Source: Cuneatibacter sp. NSJ-177
GTDB lineage: Bacteria > Bacillota > Clostridia > Lachnospirales > Lachnospiraceae
DNA: 64,000 bases
Direction of reading: 5' to 3'
Assembly (NCBI RefSeq): GCF_022867805.1
Contig: NZ_JALIFO010000001.1
Location: 124,001-188,000, forward strand
This document shows, piece after piece, positions 36,580 to 44,821 of the stretch (position 1 is the stretch's first letter; every line of letters starts with the position of its first letter). The notes beneath the pieces are model-generated. The model was not told where the DNA came from. It saw only the letters and a list, made by a program, of their open reading frames with translations, and ran no database searches. Position numbers and translations under genes: made by a program.

Positions 36580-38342
36580 AAAACCTGAACTATTTTCCCT
36601 TTGAGAGAAACAAATATTTTTATGGGAAGCTTCTGAGTGTCGATGACTTTGAAACCGAACAAAAATATATGAACAATAAACGCCGGATGGGAAACCGGTT
36701 CCTCCATGGCTGCGGCGTAATCAGCGGGCTGAATGTGGTGCAGGTGGACGACCGCACCTTTTCTTTGGAAGCAGGCCTTGCCCTTGACTATGCCGGGCGG
36801 GAGATCGTCGTGGAACGCCCGGTGACCAAAAAGCTAACGGAAATTGAGGGGTTTGACTCCTATACCGAGGAAGATGAGGAGCGCAGCAGCCTCTATCTGT
36901 GCATTGAATATGAAGAACGCGAAAAAGAGCCGGTCTACAATGTGGCCGGAGACATCCGCGCTTCCCTGCGGGACGGTGAGTTCAACAAGGTGGCGGAGGG
37001 CTATCATCTGTTCCTGACCAATGAACAGCCGGAGTCCGGCATGACCGATTTAGATGCCTACTACGAGGAGCGGACCATGGTTTATTGGGGAAACGGGGTG
37101 CAGATCACACAGATTTTCCCTCGGTTTTTGGAGAGCGGCCAGGAATTTGGCTGGAAGCTGGTTGTGGAGAACCTGGGGGAAGCGCCGCTCCGTTTTTCCT
37201 ACCGCTTGCTTCTCGATTTCCTGGAGTGCGGCGGACAAGATTTTATCAACGTTGCCTTTGATGAGGAGGAGCACGAGAAGACCGGTCACTATGAGCTGGC
37301 CTTCCGCGCCAGGGCCCTCTCCGTGAGAAACACCGACGGAAACGCCTCGGTGGAGGAAGACAATTTTACCATGTCCCTGGGAGGACGGCCGGTCTATAAT
37401 GCCAAGTTTTCCGGCGGCAACACGATGCGGATTCTGGAAGGCGGCCTGGAGGAAGAGATCAAGGGCCGCTATTACCGGGAGACCATGGATAAACTGACCA
37501 AGGAAACCGTCCGGCAGGACATTTATCTGGCGGAGCTTTCCGTCATCCGGGCCGAGACCACCTATGTGATCGACCGCGTCCGCCCGATGCCCTTTGAACA
37601 GTATGTGTACAACGGGGTTTTGGCTTCTCTGATGGACCGGATCACCCAGGATAAAATTGACGGGCTGGAAAAGAGAATGAAGACGTGGGAGACCAAGGGG
37701 ATTTCGTTGAAAAAGCAGTCCGGAGGCCGCGCGGAGAGACCGGCGTTCCAGATTGCCACCGGAACGGCCGTGATCGACCTGGGAATCGGCGGCACCGCGG
37801 GCCAGAAATTTTTCTCCCAGGAAATCACCCATGGCCTGGGGCTCGGCGCGGTGACCGTCTTGTTGGGGGAGGCCTACAGCCTGAAGGACGACAGCAAAAT
37901 CCTGTTCGGGGATCCGGATGTTTTTGAGGATAAAGGCCTATCGGTCAAGGGGAAGTTTGCGGCCAGGGTCAATGTGGCGGCCGGCACTTTCATGATCGGC
38001 CTGGCGCTGTCCGAGACCACAGTGACACGCCGGGTCAAGATCCACTGGACCGCCATGAAGGACAACAGCGAACTCCGCTACGACAGAGAGGAACGTGGAC
38101 TTTATCTGAAACCGGAGATGGCATATTTGAAGCTGCGGGAGACCTATTATTTTGAGCCCATCTTCACCGGCGCGGCGGAGCACGGCGTCCGTTTCCGGGT
38201 CAAGGAAGCGGAAGGCGGCGCCATCGACGAAAATGGCATGTACACGGCGCCCAATATTCCGGGGGTGTATGAGGTGATCGCCGAGAGCACCGCATACCCG
38301 GATCTGCGGGCATCTGCCTTTGTGGTAGTCAGGGATATTTAG
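36576..38342 (+). CDS. CIS-associated protein with FYGKLLSVDDF N-terminus and Ig-like C-terminus
   Basis: The 588-residue protein begins FERNKYFYGKLLSVDDFETE, then KRRMGNRFLHGCGVISGL. This corresponds to the recurring 'FFDGQ.L...DF..EQ.Y...RR..NR.LHG.GVV.GL' start of proteins in CIS clusters. The middle is beta-rich with no recognised enzyme motif. The last 90 residues (RFRVKEAEGGAIDENGMYTAP then GVYEVIAES) form a bacterial Ig-like domain. Function is unknown; a baseplate-attached or tail-side structural role is likely from context. I accept the TTG start at 36576 because it has AAGGAAGG upstream and preserves the conserved N-terminus; the overlap TTGA couples it to the previous gene. Confidence 0.75.
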   Translation: MKNLNYFPFERNKYFYGKLLSVDDFETEQKYMNNKRRMGNRFLHGCGVISGLNVVQVDDRTFSLEAGLALDYAGREIVVERPVTKKLTEIEGFDSYTEEDEERSSLYLCIEYEEREKEPVYNVAGDIRASLRDGEFNKVAEGYHLFLTNEQPESGMTDLDAYYEERTMVYWGNGVQITQIFPRFLESGQEFGWKLVVENLGEAPLRFSYRLLLDFLECGGQDFINVAFDEEEHEKTGHYELAFRARALSVRNTDGNASVEEDNFTMSLGGRPVYNAKFSGGNTMRILEGGLEEEIKGRYYRETMDKLTKETVRQDIYLAELSVIRAETTYVIDRVRPMPFEQYVYNGVLASLMDRITQDKIDGLEKRMKTWETKGISLKKQSGGRAERPAFQIATGTAVIDLGIGGTAGQKFFSQEITHGLGLGAVTVLLGEAYSLKDDSKILFGDPDVFEDKGLSVKGKFAARVNVAAGTFMIGLALSETTVTRRVKIHWTAMKDNSELRYDREERGLYLKPEMAYLKLRETYYFEPIFTGAAEHGVRFRVKEAEGGAIDENGMYTAPNIPGVYEVIAESTAYPDLRASAFVVVRDI

Positions 38343-38361
38343 AAAAGAGCAGAGGTCTTTT

Positions 38362-39312
38362 ATGATAATTCAGACGTTGGACAAAGCCTATGAGGTCATT
38401 AAGAAGTTTGAGGAAAATTCGGAGCGCGCCGTCTACCTGTGCCGGATACCGGGGGACGCGTCGGGAAGCTCCTATTTGGTGACCGCTTTCAACAGTGAAC
38501 AGGTTCCGAGGGAGCATGTGATCTATTTCATGGAGCTTTCGGTTAAACAGCAGACCGAGGATTTTGAAGAATGTTTCCTGAAAAACGGTTTTCTGTATCT
38601 GGTGTTCCGGCATCAAGAGGAGAGGAAACTCCGGAACGAGCTGGGGGAGGAGCGCCTTCCCGTGGCCGAACGCCTTGCGGTCAGCCGGAGCCTGATGGAC
38701 CGGATTGTCCAGAAAAATCTTCCGGATTACCTGCTCTATGAGGCGCTTTCGTCTGAGAACGTCCGGGTGGCCGGGGACAGTTCGGTCTGCTTTACCTATT
38801 TTCTGAAAGAGACCGGGCAGATCGGAAAAGAACTGTTTCCGGATATCTGCGGGCGGCTGGCAGGCTGGCAGGAATCGCTGTTTGCCAGGGAGATCGACGG
38901 ACATGCCGCGGAGCCCATGGCAAAATTTGCCGAGAGCCTCCGGACCGGAAAATATCATTCCTACGCGGAGATTTACCGCAGATACAAAGCGGTCTATGAA
39001 AAAATGAGAGATCAGGCGGCAGTGGATGGTCTGCAGCCGGAGACTTTTTTGATCAAACTGTGGAAACGCCTGAAAAAAATAGGAAAATGGCTTCGTCTGC
39101 TGCTTTATGCGGCGGTGCTGCTGGCACTGCTTGGATATCTGGTTTTTACCTTTCTGGCGCCGGCGGAGGGCGATACTCCAGTTCCTTTCCAACAGATCGG
39201 GGAAGTGGTGATCGGGACAGAAGAGGGGACTTCCGCCGCAGGCGCGAAAACTACGGCAGAGGAGACCACAGCGGCAGAGACTACAAAGAGGGAAACCACG
39301 GCCGGCCGGTAA
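38362..39312 (+). CDS. single-pass membrane protein with pseudokinase-like cytosolic domain
   Basis: The 316-residue protein has an N-terminal domain of about 200 residues whose secondary-structure order resembles a protein kinase with the active site lost. A hinge-like FLYLVFRHQEER (about 76-87) is followed by a helix and LYEALSSENVRV (about 125-136) in place of HRDLKPEN, then VCFTYF where DFG would be. One membrane helix follows (about 244-266, LLLYAAVLLALLGYLVF), then a short outer tail rich in Thr, Ala and Glu. This layout, cytosolic pseudokinase-membrane helix-outer tail, is that of EssB/YukC of type VII secretion. The homology itself is a tentative reading. It lies in the middle of the CIS operon, 12 nt before the MORN gene. 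Confidence 0.6.
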   Translation: MIIQTLDKAYEVIKKFEENSERAVYLCRIPGDASGSSYLVTAFNSEQVPREHVIYFMELSVKQQTEDFEECFLKNGFLYLVFRHQEERKLRNELGEERLPVAERLAVSRSLMDRIVQKNLPDYLLYEALSSENVRVAGDSSVCFTYFLKETGQIGKELFPDICGRLAGWQESLFAREIDGHAAEPMAKFAESLRTGKYHSYAEIYRRYKAVYEKMRDQAAVDGLQPETFLIKLWKRLKKIGKWLRLLLYAAVLLALLGYLVFTFLAPAEGDTPVPFQQIGEVVIGTEEGTSAAGAKTTAEETTAAETTKRETTAGR

Positions 39313-39324
39313 GGAGAGGGATAC

Positions 39325-41196
39325 ATGAAAGGAAATTGGAATATCAAACAGAATATCCAATACGGCGCCACAAAGCTTTTGCAGGCGATGACGTATCCGT
39401 TCACCCAGTTCGGCCGGAAAGTCAAACGAAAGCTGAATTTGAACGGGGTGGTCAATACGGTGGTGCGGGATGTCCGCACCGGCGTGGATGAGACGATCAA
39501 GCAAAAGCCGGCCTCGGAGAAAGACTATTATGTGGTTGGCCAGTATTATGCAGCGAAAAAGTTGATTTACGGGATCGCGGTGCTCATCCTGCTTTTCGCC
39601 ATCGTGATCGTAAAATGGGGATACCCCTGGCTGCGCTCCACCTTTCTGACCCGGACAATGGAAGTGAACAGCGAAACCATGTACGGCTACAGCGGCAAGG
39701 TAAAGCTGACGTATCCGGGAAGCAGCCAGGTTTTGTTTGTGGGACGCCTGGAGGACGGACGGATCAATGGAGACGGAAAGCTCTACGATTCCGACAATCA
39801 TCTGATTTACCAAGGCGGCTTTTTGCTGGAACTCTATTCCGGAACCGGGGAACAGTATTATGCCGACGGAACCACCCGCTACAAGGGCAGCTTTTCCATG
39901 AATCAATACGAAGGACAAGGGTTTTTATATTACCGGAACGGTACGCTCCGGTATGAGGGAAACTTTGCCGCCGGGCTCTACGAGGGAAACGGAAGGGAAT
40001 ACGCCGAGGACGGAAGCCTTCGATATCAGGGAGCCTTTGTGGAGGGACTTTACGAGGGGGAGGGGAGCCTCTATCAGCCGGATGGCCAGCTAATCTACAG
40101 CGGAGGTTTTGCTTCCGGTCAGTATGAAGGCCGGGGAAATCTATACCGAAACGGCCAGCTGGTCTACAGCGGAGGTTTTGCCGCCGGTCAGTATGAAGGT
40201 ACGGGAATTTTGTACGATAAAAACGGGGAGGTTGCCTACCAGGGAGAGTTCAAGGGCGGCGTGCCTCACTCCGGGGAAGGCAAAGAGTACGGCGAAGATG
40301 GAAATTTGATCTACGTCGGGGACTATGTGGACGGATTAAAGGAAGGCTTTGGCAAGGAATATGATCTGGAAGGGCGGCTGGAGTACGAGGGAGAGTTTGT
40401 GGCCGGACTGCGGGAAGGCAAAGGGACTTATTACGAGAGCGTCAGCGGCATTCCCATTTACGACGGGGAGTGGAAGGCAGGGCTTTATGACGGCCAGGGA
40501 ACTCTTTATCTGGATGAAAAACAGGCCCTATATGTAGGCGGATTCAGCGCCGGGGTCTATGATGGGCAAGGGATCCTCTATACAAAAAAAGGAACCATTG
40601 ATTATGACGGAGAGTGGAAAGCCGGCATCCGGGAGGGAGCGGGCAAAGCCTATGAGAAGGGAGTTCTGCTCTACGACGGCGAATGGAGGGCAGGGCTTTA
40701 TGAAGGCCAGGGCAAGCTCTACAACACCGCCACCGAAGCATTGATCTATGAGGGAGCTTTTGTGGCCGGACAGTATGAGGGAGACGGGAAAGAGTACGAC
40801 CCGTGGACTGAGCTGCCGGTCTATGAGGGCGCCTTCCGGAAAGGCCAGTACAACGGCAAAGGCGTCCTCTACAATGTGGACGGGAATATGATTTACGAGG
40901 GGGAGTTCTTAAACGGGATGCGCAACGGGGAAGGCGTCAGCTATGACGGGGACACCGGTGTCGTGACCGGGGAGGGAACGTTCCGGCGCGATGAGCTGGT
41001 GACGGACAAGAGGACGACCGAAGCGCCGGCGGAAGCACCTACTGAGGCACCGACGGAAGCGCCGACGGAGGCACCGACAGAAGCACCTACTGAGGCACCG
41101 ACGGAAGCGCCCACCGAGGCACCTACTGAGGCATCGTCGGATGCGGAGACAGGTGGAGCCTCAGAGGGAGAAAACCCAGATGCCGGACTTGGCTGA
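39325..41196 (+). CDS. membrane-anchored MORN-repeat protein with TEAP stalk
   Basis: The 623-residue protein has a basic cytosolic N-terminus (about 1-75) and one membrane helix near residues 78-98 (LIYGIAVLILLFAIVIV). A long run of MORN-type repeats follows, of about 20-23 residues each (pattern YxGxFxxGxYEGxGxxYxxxGxxxYxG; about residues 125-560). The end has ten tandem TEAP-like units and an acidic tail. MORN repeats form an extended beta meander that binds lipids or proteins. The orientation predicted by the positive-inside rule puts repeats and tail outside. The protein could anchor the CIS to the membrane and span the wall, but this is inference from topology and operon position. AAGGAGAGG precedes the ATG. 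Confidence 0.8.
   Translation: MKGNWNIKQNIQYGATKLLQAMTYPFTQFGRKVKRKLNLNGVVNTVVRDVRTGVDETIKQKPASEKDYYVVGQYYAAKKLIYGIAVLILLFAIVIVKWGYPWLRSTFLTRTMEVNSETMYGYSGKVKLTYPGSSQVLFVGRLEDGRINGDGKLYDSDNHLIYQGGFLLELYSGTGEQYYADGTTRYKGSFSMNQYEGQGFLYYRNGTLRYEGNFAAGLYEGNGREYAEDGSLRYQGAFVEGLYEGEGSLYQPDGQLIYSGGFASGQYEGRGNLYRNGQLVYSGGFAAGQYEGTGILYDKNGEVAYQGEFKGGVPHSGEGKEYGEDGNLIYVGDYVDGLKEGFGKEYDLEGRLEYEGEFVAGLREGKGTYYESVSGIPIYDGEWKAGLYDGQGTLYLDEKQALYVGGFSAGVYDGQGILYTKKGTIDYDGEWKAGIREGAGKAYEKGVLLYDGEWRAGLYEGQGKLYNTATEALIYEGAFVAGQYEGDGKEYDPWTELPVYEGAFRKGQYNGKGVLYNVDGNMIYEGEFLNGMRNGEGVSYDGDTGVVTGEGTFRRDELVTDKRTTEAPAEAPTEAPTEAPTEAPTEAPTEAPTEAPTEAPTEASSDAETGGASEGENPDAGLG
41017..41136 (+). repeat. 12-bp tandem repeats coding for the TEAP stalk
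   Basis: Ten consecutive 12-bp units (ACCGAAGCGCCG-like) encode TEAP, AEAP, seven further TEAP and a final TEAS. Codon choices vary between units, so the repeat is maintained at protein level, though slippage is still possible. Confidence 0.9.
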
Positions 41197-41217
41197 GGAT
41201 TGGAAGGAGGAAACCAG

Positions 41218-41778
41218 ATGAGATATACGGCGATTGCGGAGGCGGGAAATGCTCTGGTGCATCTGCTGAAAAGCCAGATGGTGCCGGAAACCCTGCAAAA
41301 TCCGGATCATATCGGGCTTTGCAGCCCGGCGGACAAGGGGGATTTTGAGATCGGCCTTCATCTCTATGACGTAAAGGAGAGCGAGGAAGTCCGCAGCCAT
41401 GAGATGGTGACGTTGGATGCCTCCAGACAGAAGTACCCGCCGGCTTACCTGACCCTTTTCTACATGGTGACAGCTTACTCCAACGGGGATGTCAAGTACC
41501 GTTCCGAGGAGGAACAGCGCCTGCTGGGGCGGGTGATTCAGGTATTTCACGACTATTCGGTCCTGGACGGGGGGCTGCTCCCCGCGGGCGGAGCGGAGAC
41601 AGAGCCGGTGGTGGAGATGCTGCCGCTGTCCCTGGAAGAAAAAATGAGAATCTGGAGCGTGCCCAATACGGCGTATAAAACATCTCTGTTCTATAAAGTC
41701 GGCCCCATCGCCGTGGAATCCACCAAGGCGAAGGAGGCGAGAAGAGTCACCGATGTATCGTTTTCCGTCAGAGAGTAG
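41218..41778 (+). CDS. tail terminator-like protein (Afp16/Pvc16, DUF4255)
   Basis: The 186-residue protein contains the Pvc16 N-terminal domain: IAEAGNALVHLLKSQMVPE, VTLDASRQKYPPAYLTLFYMV and LLGRVIQVFHDYSVLDGGLL. In Afp and PVC particles Afp16 caps the sheath-tube end away from the baseplate and sets the final length together with the tape measure. I use the ATG at 41218, which has GGAAGGAGG in front; an in-frame TTG at 41200 lies inside that ribosome site. It is 21 nt after the MORN gene and 8 nt before the next. Confidence 0.92.
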   Translation: MRYTAIAEAGNALVHLLKSQMVPETLQNPDHIGLCSPADKGDFEIGLHLYDVKESEEVRSHEMVTLDASRQKYPPAYLTLFYMVTAYSNGDVKYRSEEEQRLLGRVIQVFHDYSVLDGGLLPAGGAETEPVVEMLPLSLEEKMRIWSVPNTAYKTSLFYKVGPIAVESTKAKEARRVTDVSFSVRE

Positions 41779-41786
41779 GAGGGCTT

Positions 41787-42569
41787 ATGAGGATTCAGGA
41801 TACCGTGCAAATCCGGGTCTCTCTGGTGCTGCGCTTTTTCGATTCATTTACGAATCAGCCCATCGGCGGATCGGGGCTTCGGGTGGAGATCCCGGAGGCT
41901 TTAAGCCCGGTCAGAAAGCCGGACGGCTACTATGTATTTACCGGGATATCCGGGGAGTGGGTCCGGGTGTCGGCCGGAGGCCCCTGGTATGGAAGGCGGA
42001 CATTTGAAGTCCCTCTGCGCCAGGGCGGAGAACCGGTGCAGGTGAAAAAAATCAGGCTCTTTCCCAACGCATCCTGCCCATTGCCCGCGGGGACAACCTG
42101 CGCTTACGGGAAAGCGGAGCCCGGCGAGATTCTGGCCGCTTACTGTCCCGGCGACGGGGACTACAAAAGGCTGCTGTATGATGGAACAAAAGGAGCGGAA
42201 GAGATCTCCCTGTATGGCAGGGAGGAGGAAGACTTGGAGGGCTGCGTCTTTTGCCTGCTGGACGCAGGCGAGACCGAGGGAGAGTTTCTGGAGCTGGGAG
42301 AGCAGATCGAACGGGCCAGAGGGATTTACCGTTTAAAGGCGCCTCTCTCCGCCGGCCATAAGAAGATTGGAACCAAACTGGTGCCGGTGCGCCAGGCCGA
42401 GGCGGACCCGGAGGGCAATTATTTTCTTCCCCTTTCCGTTCGGGGGAGCGGAAGCCGGGAATACGTGTTCTGGAGAAAGTCCATCGGTCGGAAATCCGTT
42501 TCCAGACTGACCAGAAAGGAACTGGCTGAGGGTGTCCGAAACCGGGTGGACTGGAGGGAGGACGGATGA
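41787..42569 (+). CDS. CIS-locus protein of unknown function
   Basis: The 260-residue protein has a beta-rich N-terminal half (RVSLVLRFFDSFTNQPIGGSG, written in part; then KPDGYYVFTGISGEWVRVS). It resembles a small prealbumin- or carboxypeptidase-regulatory-like sandwich, of the type fused to Afp16-like proteins in other clusters. The second half is mixed and has no motif I recognise. It sits directly between the tail terminator gene (8 nt) and AAA+ ATPase 2 (overlap ATGA at 42566), so a role at the terminator end or as an ATPase partner is plausible but unproven. Confidence 0.7.
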   Translation: MRIQDTVQIRVSLVLRFFDSFTNQPIGGSGLRVEIPEALSPVRKPDGYYVFTGISGEWVRVSAGGPWYGRRTFEVPLRQGGEPVQVKKIRLFPNASCPLPAGTTCAYGKAEPGEILAAYCPGDGDYKRLLYDGTKGAEEISLYGREEEDLEGCVFCLLDAGETEGEFLELGEQIERARGIYRLKAPLSAGHKKIGTKLVPVRQAEADPEGNYFLPLSVRGSGSREYVFWRKSIGRKSVSRLTRKELAEGVRNRVDWREDG

Positions 42570-44791
42570 ACGAACCAAAGCCTTACATAGGAAATGAGGA
42601 GTATTTGGAGGATCTCATCCAAACGGTCCGGGACTATCTGGGACTTTACCGGCGTTTTTGCCTGCTGATGGACGAGGACGGACGGCTGCTGCGCCGGAAG
42701 GGGTCCGTGACCTTTGGCACCGACCTGGAATTTTCTCTGGAAAATGATCTGAGCGAGAGGGAAAGGCAGGAATACGAGCAGGAGGCGGAGGAACTTCGGG
42801 AACAAATCCGCCGGATGGGAGAGCGGGGAGCCTCTTCTTTTCGGAACCACACGGCCATTCCCTTGGAGTATTTGTTTCAGATTTTTCATCTGGACGAGGC
42901 GGAGCGTTATCTGGTTATTTTGGCGGCAGCCCCGGCCTTTGACCGGTCCTTGGAGCGGGCGTTCGGCCTGTTTCAGGATGACTATAAAAAGACGGCACCG
43001 GACCTGGATTTGGCCGTGCGGATGTATACGGCGGATAGCCGGATCCGCTACGCCATCCGGCAGAGATTCCATTCGGAGGACAGCCCGCTCCGGTACTTTT
43101 TCGAGGCGAAAGAAGCGGAAGGAAGCGAGACCCTTCGTCTCTCTTCCCGCATCCTGTGCCTGATCTGGAATTATGAGGAGGAGGACCCGTTTCTTGCCGA
43201 AGAGGCGTTTTTGGAGCTGCCCTCCCGGAAGTCTGAGTCCTCCGGGAAGCGGGAGCTATTCCGGAAAACGAAGCCTTCTCCGGAGACAGTCTGCGGCGAA
43301 GAACTGTTGGATCAGGCATTACAGGCGGCCGCAGCGGCAAAGACACCGACGGTATTTTATTTTTTCGGGCCGGACGGCGTGGGAAAACGGACCCTCGTCC
43401 GGCGGATGGCGGAGAGACTTTCCGTTCCGGTATTGTGGGTAGATTTGAAGAAACTGATCCGAAAGCCGGAACTGGCGGAGGAAAAGCTTTTGGCCGTGGA
43501 CCGGGAAATCCGCATCCGGATGGCAATGGCCTGCTTCATTCATTTTGAGGCGTTGCAGACGGAGGACAGGGACAGCGAGGCGGAAAAGGGCCGAAAAGAA
43601 AAATTGAAAGGCTTCCTGTTCCGGCGGATTGCAGGAAAACAGCGCCTGACCTGTCTGATCTCTTCAAAGGAGTGGAAGGAAGAGTGGGAGGAGGATGCTG
43701 TCTGGCGGCTGGATTTTCCCCTTACGGTCCCGGAAACGGAGCAGCAGATTCTGCTTTGGAGGGAACTGCTCACGGCTCATCCCACCGATGGAGTCGGAGC
43801 GGAGATGTTGGGAACCCGGTATTTCCTGACGCCGGGGCAGATTGCGGCGGCGCTGCGGGAGGCTGAGGCCGAGGCAAGACGAAAGGGGAAAGAAAGGCCG
43901 GGGGAGGAAGAACTTCTCGCCGCCTGCCGGAGAAGGCTGACCGTAAACCTGGGGAACCAGGCGGTCCAGGTGAAATCCCTGTATACCTGGGAAGATCTGG
44001 TGCTGCCGGACCGGCAGAAAAAAGTGCTCCGCCAGGCCTGCGATCAGATCGAGTTTCAACATCAGGTTTACGGACGGTGGGGTTTTGGGAAGAAGGTGGC
44101 CTACGGACGGGGCGTGTCTATGCTTTTTTACGGCCCTCCAGGGACCGGGAAGACCATGGGGGCCCAGGTGCTGGCTAATGCCTTAAAGATGGAGCTTTAC
44201 AAAGTAAACCTGTCCGCAGTCATGTCCAAGTACATCGGGGAGACTGAAAAAAATCTGGAAAAGATTTTTGACGGCGTGCAAAACACCAGAAACATCCTTT
44301 TTTTCGATGAAGCAGACGCCCTGTTCGGAAAACGGACGGAGGTCAAGGATTCCCATGACAAATACGCCAATGCGGAGACTGCGTATCTTCTACAGAAGAT
44401 GGAGGAATACCCCGGCATCGTGATTTTGGCGACCAACTATATGCAGAACTTTGACGAAGCCTTTAAGCGGCGTCTGAAATTCATGATTGAATTTCCGTTT
44501 CCCGACAAGGCTTGCCGGAAACAGTTATGGAAGCAGGTATTTCCGCGGGAACTGCCGCTGGGGGATGTGGACTATGACTATCTGGCCGAGCGCTTTGAGC
44601 TGTCCGGGAGCAGCATTAAAAATATTGCGGTCGCCGCCGCATTCCTGGCAGCTCCCCAAAAAAGACCAGTGGAGCTTTCGGATCTCTTGACCGCGCTCCG
44701 ACGGGAGATGGAGAAGGCGGGAAAAAGTATGCCGTCGGAAAGTTTTGGAGAATATTCAGATCTTTTGGAAACACCGGCGCGCTTGACATAG
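42566..44791 (+). CDS. CIS-associated AAA+ ATPase 2 (Afp15-like paralogue)
   Basis: The 741-residue protein is a paralogue of the ATPase at 16032. The C-terminal AAA module has GPPGTGKT (about 522-529), LFFDEADALFGKRTEVKDS with a following KYANAETAYLLQKMEEYPG, and ATNYMQNFDEAFKRR. The N-terminal half has a P-loop-like GPDGVGKRT (about 269-277) with Arg replacing Ser/Thr, the same kind of change as in paralogue 1. Its ATG overlaps the previous stop (ATGA). The position beside the tail terminator matches afp15-afp16 order in Serratia and Photorhabdus clusters, so this copy is the more likely assembly ATPase. Why two are needed is unclear. Confidence 0.88.
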   Translation: MNEPKPYIGNEEYLEDLIQTVRDYLGLYRRFCLLMDEDGRLLRRKGSVTFGTDLEFSLENDLSERERQEYEQEAEELREQIRRMGERGASSFRNHTAIPLEYLFQIFHLDEAERYLVILAAAPAFDRSLERAFGLFQDDYKKTAPDLDLAVRMYTADSRIRYAIRQRFHSEDSPLRYFFEAKEAEGSETLRLSSRILCLIWNYEEEDPFLAEEAFLELPSRKSESSGKRELFRKTKPSPETVCGEELLDQALQAAAAAKTPTVFYFFGPDGVGKRTLVRRMAERLSVPVLWVDLKKLIRKPELAEEKLLAVDREIRIRMAMACFIHFEALQTEDRDSEAEKGRKEKLKGFLFRRIAGKQRLTCLISSKEWKEEWEEDAVWRLDFPLTVPETEQQILLWRELLTAHPTDGVGAEMLGTRYFLTPGQIAAALREAEAEARRKGKERPGEEELLAACRRRLTVNLGNQAVQVKSLYTWEDLVLPDRQKKVLRQACDQIEFQHQVYGRWGFGKKVAYGRGVSMLFYGPPGTGKTMGAQVLANALKMELYKVNLSAVMSKYIGETEKNLEKIFDGVQNTRNILFFDEADALFGKRTEVKDSHDKYANAETAYLLQKMEEYPGIVILATNYMQNFDEAFKRRLKFMIEFPFPDKACRKQLWKQVFPRELPLGDVDYDYLAERFELSGSSIKNIAVAAAFLAAPQKRPVELSDLLTALRREMEKAGKSMPSESFGEYSDLLETPARLT

Positions 44792-44821
44792 TCGTTTCAG
44801 CATAGACAGAGAGGTGAGAAT

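Noticed and set aside
39700-41136. CRISPR array from repeated DNA in the MORN gene
   Set aside because: The repeats are in-frame, of about 60-70 bp and 12 bp, diverge at third positions and encode MORN and TEAP units without spacers.
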